From NCBI GenBank assembly GCA_016781115.1, contig JADDQX010000014.1:3975-25298 (forward strand): DNA of 21,324 nucleotides, in the 5' to 3' direction. Position numbers and translations under genes: made by a program. Origin of the DNA: Actinomycetota bacterium (GTDB lineage Bacteria > Actinomycetota > CADDZG01 > WHSQ01). Shown one piece after another: positions 12,621 to 19,301 of this stretch (within the stretch, counting starts at the first letter, position 1; each line of letters begins with the position of its first letter). The notes below the pieces were generated by a model. That model made no database searches and was not told the origin of the DNA. It was given only the letters and a program-made list of their open reading frames with translations.

Positions 12621-13826
12621 TCAGGCGTCGACGGATCGGCTATAGCCGAAGGCCAGTTCTTCGTAGCAATCCCTTAGCCGTTCGGCTGCCTCGTCCCATG
12701 TCGGCAGTCCGCGAGCGAATTCCGCTGCGCGCTGTTCCAGAACGCTTCGCCGCGCCGGGCGGCGGAGTAGCCGGATCACAGCATCGGCGAATGCCACGGG
12801 ACGGTCGTGGATCTCGACAGCGGCGCCCGCGCCGGGCCCGAGCCCTTGCGCCCCGACCGACGTCGTCACGATCGCCTTTCCCCGGCTCAGCGCTTCTAGC
12901 ACCTTCACCTTCACGCCGCCGCCCACCCGCAGTGGGCACACGATCACGGTCGCCGACGTGAGGTAGGGCTCGATCTCTATCACCCGTCCGGTGACCGTCA
13001 CTCCTCCGGAAGCCGCTGCGGCATCCGTCACGGCCGCCGGAGGCGCGTTCCCCACCAGCAGCAGTTGAGCGGCCGGGATCCGCGCGCGGATGCGCGGCCA
13101 GATCCGCTGGAGCAGATAGAGGGCCCCGTCCACGTTCGGCTCGTAGGCAAAGTTGGCGACGAATGCGACCGTGTTCTGGAGCGGCGGTGAGCGCCGGGGA
13201 AGCACCCGCAGATGGTCCCCGCCGTCTGGCAGCACCCGCACGTCGAGCCCCGGCTCGGCGGCCAGGATCGCCTCGCGGTCCTCCTCGGTGACCGAGGCAC
13301 ACATCGCGGCAGCTCGCCACGCTTCCGTTTCCGCCTCCAGCGTCAGGAGGTATTCGCGCAGGATGGCTTCTCTCTCGTCGCGGCCCACGGCCGCTTCCGC
13401 CCTCTGACGCCACAGCAGGTACTCCACGTTCTGTTCGACCAGCAAGACCGGCACCTCGAGCGGCCTTGGAAGGTGCTGCATCAGATAGAAGCCCTCTACG
13501 TGGACGACGTCGGGCCGGAACCTTTCGAGCTCGGAGGCGATGTGACGTCTCATCGCGGCGGCCGCGTGTCGCCGCACCTGGAACGCAGCAGGCGGTTCGG
13601 GAGCGGTCCGCGGCTCCAACGGATCTACCGGGAGCAACTCGATGTCGCTGCAGTAGGGGCCTAGCCGATCCAGGTTCTCCACGTCCTCGTCGAACGTCTT
13701 CGAGACCGCAGAGAGATGGATGTCCAGGTGCGGCGCGAGCCGCTTGAGTAGATGGAACTCGCGCAGCCGCCCGCCGCTGAACGGGGGGTACGGCAGGTGG
13801 CACGTCAGGAACAAGATGCGTCTCAG
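12621..13826 (-). CDS. GT4-type glycosyltransferase (GT-B fold)
   Basis: A protein of about 401 residues with both GT-B Rossmann halves. The N-terminal half begins RRILFLTCHLPYPPFSGGRL, where the Gly-Gly loop binds the acceptor/donor cleft, and includes RPDVVHVEGFYLM. The C-terminal half has NTVAFVANFAYEPNVDGA, QLLLVGNAPP and the donor-binding loop PLRVGGGVKVKVLEALSRGK, which carries Lys/Glu in the GT4 positions. It should transfer a sugar from a nucleotide donor in the cytoplasm. The start is unusual: CTG 13826 has a perfect GAGGAG 7 bases upstream and gives a normal N-terminus. The only canonical alternatives, GTG 13889 and 13883, lack a Shine-Dalgarno and add about 20 atypical residues. 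It follows the sulfotransferase on the same strand and is probably co-transcribed. Confidence 0.9.
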   Translation of the reverse strand: MRRILFLTCHLPYPPFSGGRLREFHLLKRLAPHLDIHLSAVSKTFDEDVENLDRLGPYCSDIELLPVDPLEPRTAPEPPAAFQVRRHAAAAMRRHIASELERFRPDVVHVEGFYLMQHLPRPLEVPVLLVEQNVEYLLWRQRAEAAVGRDEREAILREYLLTLEAETEAWRAAAMCASVTEEDREAILAAEPGLDVRVLPDGGDHLRVLPRRSPPLQNTVAFVANFAYEPNVDGALYLLQRIWPRIRARIPAAQLLLVGNAPPAAVTDAAAASGGVTVTGRVIEIEPYLTSATVIVCPLRVGGGVKVKVLEALSRGKAIVTTSVGAQGLGPGAGAAVEIHDRPVAFADAVIRLLRRPARRSVLEQRAAEFARGLPTWDEAAERLRDCYEELAFGYSRSVDA

Positions 13827-13910
13827 GCCGTCACTCCTCAGGATCGTCGGGCGGTGGATGGCGCGTGCGGCACCACTGGGCACGACCACTGGTCAACCGA
13901 GGCGCTCGAA

Positions 13911-14768
13911 CTATACGGGGCGCTGGGATCCGAGGCCGAGATGCGGGGGCCCTACGTAGCGTTCCTCTAGCTGTTCGTCTTCGACCGCGTCGGCTTGGTA
14001 CCCGAGCGTCTCCGCCACCTGCAGCGTGCGCGGGTGGTCGAAGATCTGGCGCCACTCGAAGTCGAGTTGCGTCTGGTGGTTCCAGCGGTCGACCCGCTGC
14101 TCCGTCCGGCTCGCCAGCTCCTCGCCCGACCCGATATCGAGGAGACGGGCCAGCCGCCCGATCGCGGCGGTGTCGCCTCCGAGGATGTCCTCGCTCTTGC
14201 ACCGGAGGAACGGGATCTGTGGATACCGGCTCTCGATCTCGAGACCGTATAGATGAACCTCGGTCCACCAGAAGAGACACTTCTCGTACGGACTCATCCC
14301 GCTCCAGTCGCCGGCGTAGTGAGGCTGGAAGACCCGAGGGCAGTCCGGGTCCAAAGCCGCGAGTCGCGTGTAGTCGTCATCGCGCGGGCTGCCTCCGTAG
14401 CACTGGTGAACCATGTGCGAGATCGAGGTCGGGACGGGATGCCGGGTGAGGTGGACGAGAGCCAGCCGCGTCCCGAAGCGCTCGACGAACAGCGGGATCG
14501 CGGCGAACAGCGGCCAGCCGGTCTCGACGTAGCGACGGTCTCGTTGGACCGCTTCCACGCGAGAGAGATGCTGTGAGATCTCGGGTGTGGCGGCCATGGC
14601 CGAGGTGTCTTCGTAGGAACGGAAGAACTGCCGCGGTCTGTAGAGAGGGCCGAGGGGTTCATGCGTCACCTCGGCACGCGAGCCGTAGATGTCGGCGAGG
14701 TGCGAGGCGAGCCATTGGGTTCCGCAGCGGCCGGTCGAGATGAACAAGAACACCCTCGGCGAGGACAT
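13911..14768 (-). CDS. PAPS-dependent sulfotransferase-like protein
   Basis: A 285-residue cytoplasmic protein with the two PAPS-binding motifs of sulfotransferases. The 5'-phosphosulfate loop is at residues 9-20 (FISTGRCGTQWL, compare TGRSGTTWL). The 3'-phosphate loop has Arg109 and Ser115/Ser117 in HLTRHPVPTSISHM. The C-terminal half contains helices typical of the family (EKCLFWWTEVHLYGLEIESR, IGRLARLLDI). It would move sulfate from PAPS to a hydroxyl, here probably on a sugar given the neighbouring glycosyltransferase, hydrolases and epimerases. ATG 14768 has AAGGAG 13 bases upstream, a long spacing, and a TAAGAA box 7 bases upstream, so leaderless initiation is possible. It is divergent from the fusion gene, with 66 bases between starts. 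Confidence 0.8.
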   Translation of the reverse strand: MSSPRVFLFISTGRCGTQWLASHLADIYGSRAEVTHEPLGPLYRPRQFFRSYEDTSAMAATPEISQHLSRVEAVQRDRRYVETGWPLFAAIPLFVERFGTRLALVHLTRHPVPTSISHMVHQCYGGSPRDDDYTRLAALDPDCPRVFQPHYAGDWSGMSPYEKCLFWWTEVHLYGLEIESRYPQIPFLRCKSEDILGGDTAAIGRLARLLDIGSGEELASRTEQRVDRWNHQTQLDFEWRQIFDHPRTLQVAETLGYQADAVEDEQLEERYVGPPHLGLGSQRPV

Positions 14769-14789
14769 GCGGGAGTTCTTACTCCTTGT

Positions 14790-14802
14790 TCATCATCATC
14801 AT
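14790..14802. repeat. Short CAT trinucleotide run
   Basis: Four consecutive CAT units lie in the 66-base divergent spacer between the sulfotransferase and fusion genes. The run is short and may be incidental, though slippage here could change promoter spacing. Confidence 0.3.
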
Positions 14803-14821
14803 CTTCTGCAGCGTTTCCATC

Positions 14822-14827
14822 TAGGGT
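14822..14827 (+). promoter_or_regulatory. -10 box (TAGGGT) for a leaderless mRNA of the fusion gene
   Basis: TAGGGT fits TAnnnT and ends 7 bases before GTG 14835. The box places the start of the fusion protein at GTG 14835 rather than at an upstream ATG inside the sulfotransferase gene. Confidence 0.5.
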
Positions 14828-14834
14828 GTCGGCC

Positions 14835-16796
14835 GTGAGCCGGATCATCGACACCTCTCGCCGCGCCACACCTGATCCCACAGTAGAGAACCACGCTCAG
14901 GCGGTCACCGCTCGTGCGGAAGGTTCCTCCTCGACGGTCGGCGTCGTTAACTACTTCCACATCCACGACGCGGCCGCGGTCGAGCGGGTGATCAAGGGCC
15001 TGGAGAAGATGGGTGTCACGCACTTGCGTACCGGGGTGTCGTGGTGTGACTGGGAGACGGACGGCGGCCCGCAGTGGTACGAGTGGGTGCTGGGAGAGCT
15101 CTGCTCGCGTTTCTCGGTGCTCCCGTGCGTCCTGTACACGCCTCCCGCGAAGGGTCTTCTTCCGAAGACATCTTCACCTCCACGCGATCCGGAAGATTAC
15201 GGACGTTTCGTAGATCTTCTCTTGGGCTCGTATCCCAAGACCTTCGAGTACGTCGAGCTGTGGAACGAGCCGAACAACTACATCGAGTGGGACTGGACCA
15301 TCGATCCCGAGTGGACGATCTTCGCTCGGATGATCGCTTCGGGCGCCGAGAGCGCCCACGCACACGGTGTGAAGACGGTGTTAGGCGGGATGAGCCCGCT
15401 CGATCCGAACTGGTTGAACCTCATGTTCCTGCGTGGGGCGATGGAGAAGATCGATGTAGTCGGCATCCACGGTTTCCCCGGAACCTGGGAGGCCGTCTGG
15501 GAGGGGTGGGGCTCGCACGTGGGGCGGGTGCAAGAGGTGCTGGACCGTCATTCGTCCGGTGCCGAGGTCTGGATCACGGAGTGCGGCTTCTCGACGTGGG
15601 CGCATGACGAGTTCCGGCAGCTCCAGACGCTGGTGGAGGTGATGGACGCGCCGGTGCCGCGGGCCTACTGGTATTCGGCGGAGGATCTAGACAGCGCCCG
15701 CGAGACGCTGGATGGCTTCCACTGTGACGAGAGGGCGTATCACTTCGGCCTCCACCGCCGCGACGGCACACCGAAGCTGGCGGCGCGGATCTGGGGTGGG
15801 GGAGGGCTGCCTGCGATCAGGCAGATGAGCGAGTTCGGCTTCGCCACCGGCTCGACCGAGAACCTGTCACCGGCAACCCTGGTGACGGGAGGAGCGGGCA
15901 CGGTCGGGACGGCTCTGGTGGAGCGGCTGGCAGCCGGGGGACGAAACGTGGTTGTCCTAGACAACCTGTCGCGTCCCGGGAGCGAGCACAACCTCCGGCG
16001 ACTGAAAGAGACGTACCCCGAGCTGCGAGCCGAGATCGCAGACATCCGGGACCCCTTCGCCGTCCGGCGGTCGCTGGCGGGGTGCGACGAGGTGTTCCAC
16101 CTCGCGGCTCCCAGCCCCGCGGTCGCGCTGCTCGACCCACCGCTCGATCTAGCGGTCAACCTGCAGGGGACGATGAACCTCCTGGAGGAGGTGCGGCGGC
16201 TGCCCGCTCCACCCGCTCTGGTCTACGCCTCCTCTTTGGAGGTGTACGAGCCGGGGCTCGACGGCGACGCGATCCCGGAGAACCACCCGCTCTCGTTCCA
16301 GGGGCTCGCCGGATGCTCCAAAGGTGCCGCGGACCAGTACGTGCTCCGTTACGGGAGCGCGTTCGGCTTTCCCACGATCGTCTTGAGGTTGGGATACGTC
16401 TTGGGCCAGGACGTCGACGATGCGTGGCTCGACTCGCTGATAGCCGGCTCGCGCGGGGTCGGCAGCAGAGACCTGTTGTTCGTCGAGGACGCGGTCTCAG
16501 CGTTGCTTCTCGCGATGGAGAACTACGACGCGCTGAGCGGCGGCGCCTACAACATCGGCGGTGGCAGCGCGAACGCGGTCACGCTCGCCGAGGTGGTGGA
16601 AGACCTCTACGGGTCTGTAGCGACCGGTGCCGATGACTCGGCGCCTGCTCCCGCACACTCCCGCTCTTACGTCGCGGACACGACCGCGTTCTCCACCATC
16701 ACCGGCTGGCGGCCGCAGATGGGGGTGGCCGGCCTGATATCCCGCCTCACCACGAGAGGGCGCTTGCGCCCCGACGAGCCCTCGCTCGACGCCTAG
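14835..16796 (+). CDS. Glycoside hydrolase fused to a degenerate NAD-dependent epimerase domain
   Basis: A 653-residue two-domain protein with no signal peptide. Residues about 35-320 form a clan GH-A-like TIM barrel (GVVNYFHIHDAAAV, THLRTGVSWCDWE). The acid/base is Glu145 in VELWNEPNN and the nucleophile Glu249 in VWITECGFS, a spacing that fits GH39/GH5-type enzymes; the exact family is not clear. Residues about 345-645 are an extended SDR (sugar-nucleotide epimerase) domain with GGAGTVG at 352-358, HLAAPSP, a Ser in VYASSLEVY, and NIGGGSAN. In the active-site YxxxK the Tyr is replaced by Ala492 (AGCSK, Lys496 kept), so normal epimerase chemistry should be lost. The C-terminal domain is most similar to the enzyme at 19298-20359. 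GTG 14835 is set by the TAGGGT box. The frame is intact throughout. Confidence 0.9.
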   Translation: MSRIIDTSRRATPDPTVENHAQAVTARAEGSSSTVGVVNYFHIHDAAAVERVIKGLEKMGVTHLRTGVSWCDWETDGGPQWYEWVLGELCSRFSVLPCVLYTPPAKGLLPKTSSPPRDPEDYGRFVDLLLGSYPKTFEYVELWNEPNNYIEWDWTIDPEWTIFARMIASGAESAHAHGVKTVLGGMSPLDPNWLNLMFLRGAMEKIDVVGIHGFPGTWEAVWEGWGSHVGRVQEVLDRHSSGAEVWITECGFSTWAHDEFRQLQTLVEVMDAPVPRAYWYSAEDLDSARETLDGFHCDERAYHFGLHRRDGTPKLAARIWGGGGLPAIRQMSEFGFATGSTENLSPATLVTGGAGTVGTALVERLAAGGRNVVVLDNLSRPGSEHNLRRLKETYPELRAEIADIRDPFAVRRSLAGCDEVFHLAAPSPAVALLDPPLDLAVNLQGTMNLLEEVRRLPAPPALVYASSLEVYEPGLDGDAIPENHPLSFQGLAGCSKGAADQYVLRYGSAFGFPTIVLRLGYVLGQDVDDAWLDSLIAGSRGVGSRDLLFVEDAVSALLLAMENYDALSGGAYNIGGGSANAVTLAEVVEDLYGSVATGADDSAPAPAHSRSYVADTTAFSTITGWRPQMGVAGLISRLTTRGRLRPDEPSLDA

Positions 16797-16809
16797 CCCG
16801 GGTCCTCGA

Positions 16810-17976
16810 TCACAGGCTCCCGCGGCCGGCGATGGCTCCCAGCCAGGTTGCGCTGGGCTTGATCGTTCTCTCCTGCGTGACCCGGTCGACGCCGATGAGG
16901 CCGAACTTCGGCGCGTAGCCGTGGTTCCATTCGAAGTTGTCCAGGGCGCTCCAGTAGAGGTAGCCACGGACGTCGATCCCGGCTTCGATGCATCGTCGTA
17001 GTCCGGTGAGCGCCTCTGTCACGTAGGCGATCCGCTCGGAGTCGTCGTCGGTGGCGATCCCGTTCTCGGTCACCAGGATCGGTTTACCCGTCACGTCCGC
17101 GGCCCGACGCACGCACGCCTCCAGCGCCTGCGGCCAGTACTCCCAGCCGAGGCCGGTGAGGCGGGCTCCGGCGGCGGGCGCTCGAATCCCCTCCGGCCCC
17201 ACCTCGTGGCGCGTGTAGGCGTTCACTCCCACGAAGTCGTCGCCGGAGGTGGCGTCCAGAAAGACGTCCTCTCGCACCTGACGGAGAGCGGCCGCGGCCT
17301 CCTCACCGCCGTCCACGGGCTGCAGGTCCACCATCGCAAGAGCGAGACCGAGGCGGACGTCCGTCTCGGTTCTGATCGCTTCCGCCGCGAGCTCGTGCGC
17401 CCGGATGAAGGTCGCGTTCACCAGCTGTCGAGCCCCCGGGTCGCGGAGCCCCGGCGGAAAGATGCCGTCTTGGTAGCCGAGCAACGGCGGCATGTTCGGC
17501 TCGTTGATCGTGATGGCCATCTCGAACAGGTCCCGTAGGTGCGCCGCGGCCACCCTGCAGTAATGGGCGAAGCGTTCGGCCGTCGCCGGGTTCGCCCAGC
17601 CATCCTGCTCCGCGACCCAGCGCGGGGACGTGAAGTGGTGGAACGTCGGGATCGGCGTCAGACCGTGCTCGTGACAGGCTTCGAGCATCCTCCGGTAATG
17701 GTCGAGCTGGGCCCGCGAGTATTCGCCCGGCTCCGGCTCGATGCGGGACCACTCGAGCGAGAAGCGGTAGGCGTTGAACCCGAGGTTCGCCAAGCTCTGG
17801 ATGTCCGATCGGTAGCGGTGGTAGTGGTCGCAGGCATCCAGCGACGGCTCCGCGCACCCGCTCCCTGGTTGCCTCTCCCACACCCACCAGTCCGACGTGT
17901 AGTTGCCGCCCTCGACCTGGTAGGCCGAGGTGGCGGCGCCCCAGAGGAAACCCGGGGCGAACGAGCGGGAGGTCAC
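16810..17976 (-). CDS. GH1 family beta-glycosidase, cytoplasmic
   Basis: A 388-residue GH1 enzyme, somewhat shorter than the usual 440-480. It starts with the family N-terminal signature (FAPGFLWGAATSAYQVEG) and has YRFSLEWSRIEPEPG. The acid/base Glu159 is in TINEPN and the nucleophile Glu304 in VTENGI. The end contains YLYWSALDNFEWNHGY and FGLIGVD. The enzyme should hydrolyse beta-glycosides with retention. There is no signal peptide, so the substrate must be intracellular. GTG 17976 is chosen because relatives begin just before this point and TAGGCT lies 8 bases upstream; the upstream in-frame ATGs would add atypical residues. It converges with the fusion gene (13 bases between stops) and is divergent from the epimerase operon. 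Confidence 0.92.
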   Translation of the reverse strand: MTSRSFAPGFLWGAATSAYQVEGGNYTSDWWVWERQPGSGCAEPSLDACDHYHRYRSDIQSLANLGFNAYRFSLEWSRIEPEPGEYSRAQLDHYRRMLEACHEHGLTPIPTFHHFTSPRWVAEQDGWANPATAERFAHYCRVAAAHLRDLFEMAITINEPNMPPLLGYQDGIFPPGLRDPGARQLVNATFIRAHELAAEAIRTETDVRLGLALAMVDLQPVDGGEEAAAALRQVREDVFLDATSGDDFVGVNAYTRHEVGPEGIRAPAAGARLTGLGWEYWPQALEACVRRAADVTGKPILVTENGIATDDDSERIAYVTEALTGLRRCIEAGIDVRGYLYWSALDNFEWNHGYAPKFGLIGVDRVTQERTIKPSATWLGAIAGRGSL

Positions 17977-17984
17977 GACCCGGC

Positions 17985-17990
17985 AGCCTA
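17985..17990 (-). promoter_or_regulatory. Candidate -10 box (TAGGCT) for the GH1 gene
   Basis: On the minus strand TAGGCT fits TAnnnT and ends 8 bases before GTG 17976, which lacks a Shine-Dalgarno. It suggests a leaderless or near-leaderless transcript. Confidence 0.4.
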
Positions 17991-18068
17991 CGCGGGCGGC
18001 TTGACTACGTAGCGCGTTCAGAATGGGGACTTCCGCAACGGACAGCATCAACCCCGCGCGAGGCGGTG

Positions 18069-18075
18069 TATATAA
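18069..18075 (+). promoter_or_regulatory. Candidate -10 region (TATATAA) of the epimerase operon
   Basis: TATATAA is by far the most AT-rich heptamer in the 212-base divergent spacer between the GH1 gene and the epimerase operon. It lies 113 bases before TTG 18189. No good -35 is visible. The intervening leader holds GC-rich inverted repeats (for example CCGAC-ctg-GTCGG and CCGCCGGCGG) just ahead of the AGGAGG ribosome-binding site, so structure could influence translation. Confidence 0.4.
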
Positions 18076-18188
18076 GGGGAGACAAACGGTTCAAACCGAG
18101 CCGGCCGATGCGCCCCCGCCGCCGCGTGTTCTGGGCCGACCTGGTCGGAACGTGCCGCCGGCGGAGGGCCCGCGACCAGGAGGATGAC

Positions 18189-19301
18189 TTGAGCAGAGTT
18201 CTGATCACCGGTGGCGCCGGCTTCATCGGATCGCACCTGGCGGATCACCTACTCGCCCACGGGTATCAGGTCCGGGCGCTGGACGACATCAACCCGCAGG
18301 TCCACGAGGGCGGCGCCCCGCCGGGGTACCTCGCCGACGAGGTCGAGTTGATCAGGGGCGACGTGCGGGATCGGGATGCCGTCGTGGCGGCGCTCGAAGG
18401 GGTCGACAGCGTGGTCCACCTGGCGGCTCGCGTCGGCGTCGGCCAGAGCATGTATGAGATCGCCCAGTATGCCGACGTCAACACGACCGGCACCGCGGTG
18501 CTCTTGGAGGCATTGCTCGACCACCCGTTGAAGAGGCTCGTCGTCGCCTCCAGCATGAGCATCTACGGAGAGGGCCTCTACGAGAGCGCCGATGGCGCGC
18601 CGACCCCGGCGGTCGAGCGGAGCCGGGCCCAGCTCGAGCGGGCAGAGTGGGAGCCGGTGTCGCCGGACGGCCAGCGCCTGCGCCCCATCCCGACGCCGGA
18701 GTCCAAGCCAGCATCGCTGTCGTCGGTCTACGCGCTGAGCAAGTTCGACCAAGAGCGTCTCTGCCTGCTGTTCGGCGCCGCCTATGACATCCCGACCGTG
18801 GCTCTGCGGTTCTTCAATGTCTATGGGACCCGCCAAGCCCTCTCGAACCCCTACACCGGTGTGCTCGCGATCTTCGCGGCCCGGCTCCTGAACGACCGGC
18901 CGCCGCTGATCTTCGAAGACGGCGACCAGAGGCGAGATTTCGTGAGCGTCTCCGATGTCGCCACCGCCTGCAGGCTCGCGTTGGAGAAGACCGACGTCGA
19001 TGGCGTCGCTCTCAACGTCGGCAGCGGCGACAGCGTCTCGGTCAGAGAGATCGGCGAGAAGCTGGCGAAGGTTCTGGGCAAGGAGCACATCGAGCCGGAG
19101 GTCACCGGCAAGTACCGCGTCGGAGACATCCGGCACTGCTTCGCCGACGTCTCGATGGTCGAGGAGCTGCTCGGCTTCCGCCCTGCCGTCGCTTTGGAGG
19201 ACGGGATGGCGGAGCTGGCCCAATGGCTGGAGGGCCAGGTGGCTACCGACCGGGTCGACGCCGCCACCGCGGAGCTGGCGGCGAGGGGGCTGACCATATG
19301 A
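18189..19301 (+). CDS. NAD-dependent sugar-nucleotide epimerase, UDP-glucose 4-epimerase-like
   Basis: A 370-residue extended SDR. The NAD-binding motif TGGAGFIG is at residues 7-14, followed by an acidic residue at the end of the second strand (ALDDIN). VVHLAARVGVG, the catalytic Ser region (VVASSMSIYG) and YxxxK with Tyr181 and Lys185 (SVYALSKFDQE) are all intact. RFFNVYGTRQ and RRDFVSVSDVA are typical of NDP-sugar epimerases and dehydratases. An insertion at about 130-175 with Pro/Glu/Arg (PAVERSRAQLERAEWEP) is longer than in GalE. The start is TTG 18189, with a perfect AGGAGG 5 bases upstream; ATG 18066 would add an Arg-rich non-domain stretch. The stop overlaps the next start in ATGA, so translation is coupled. 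Confidence 0.9.
   Translation: MSRVLITGGAGFIGSHLADHLLAHGYQVRALDDINPQVHEGGAPPGYLADEVELIRGDVRDRDAVVAALEGVDSVVHLAARVGVGQSMYEIAQYADVNTTGTAVLLEALLDHPLKRLVVASSMSIYGEGLYESADGAPTPAVERSRAQLERAEWEPVSPDGQRLRPIPTPESKPASLSSVYALSKFDQERLCLLFGAAYDIPTVALRFFNVYGTRQALSNPYTGVLAIFAARLLNDRPPLIFEDGDQRRDFVSVSDVATACRLALEKTDVDGVALNVGSGDSVSVREIGEKLAKVLGKEHIEPEVTGKYRVGDIRHCFADVSMVEELLGFRPAVALEDGMAELAQWLEGQVATDRVDAATAELAARGLTI

Noticed and set aside
12640..13803. 387-codon minus-strand open frame inside the glycosyltransferase gene
   Set aside because: It is a GC-rich shadow frame; the overlapping frame has all GT-B motifs.
18001..18030. TTGACT at 18001-18006 as a -35 for the epimerase operon
   Set aside because: No -10 box lies 16-19 bases downstream, and the TATATAA at 18069 is too far away.
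18066..18188. Arg-rich N-terminal extension of the first epimerase from ATG 18066
   Set aside because: The ATG has no ribosome-binding site, the extension is not domain-like, and TTG 18189 has a perfect AGGAGG directly before the NAD-binding strand.
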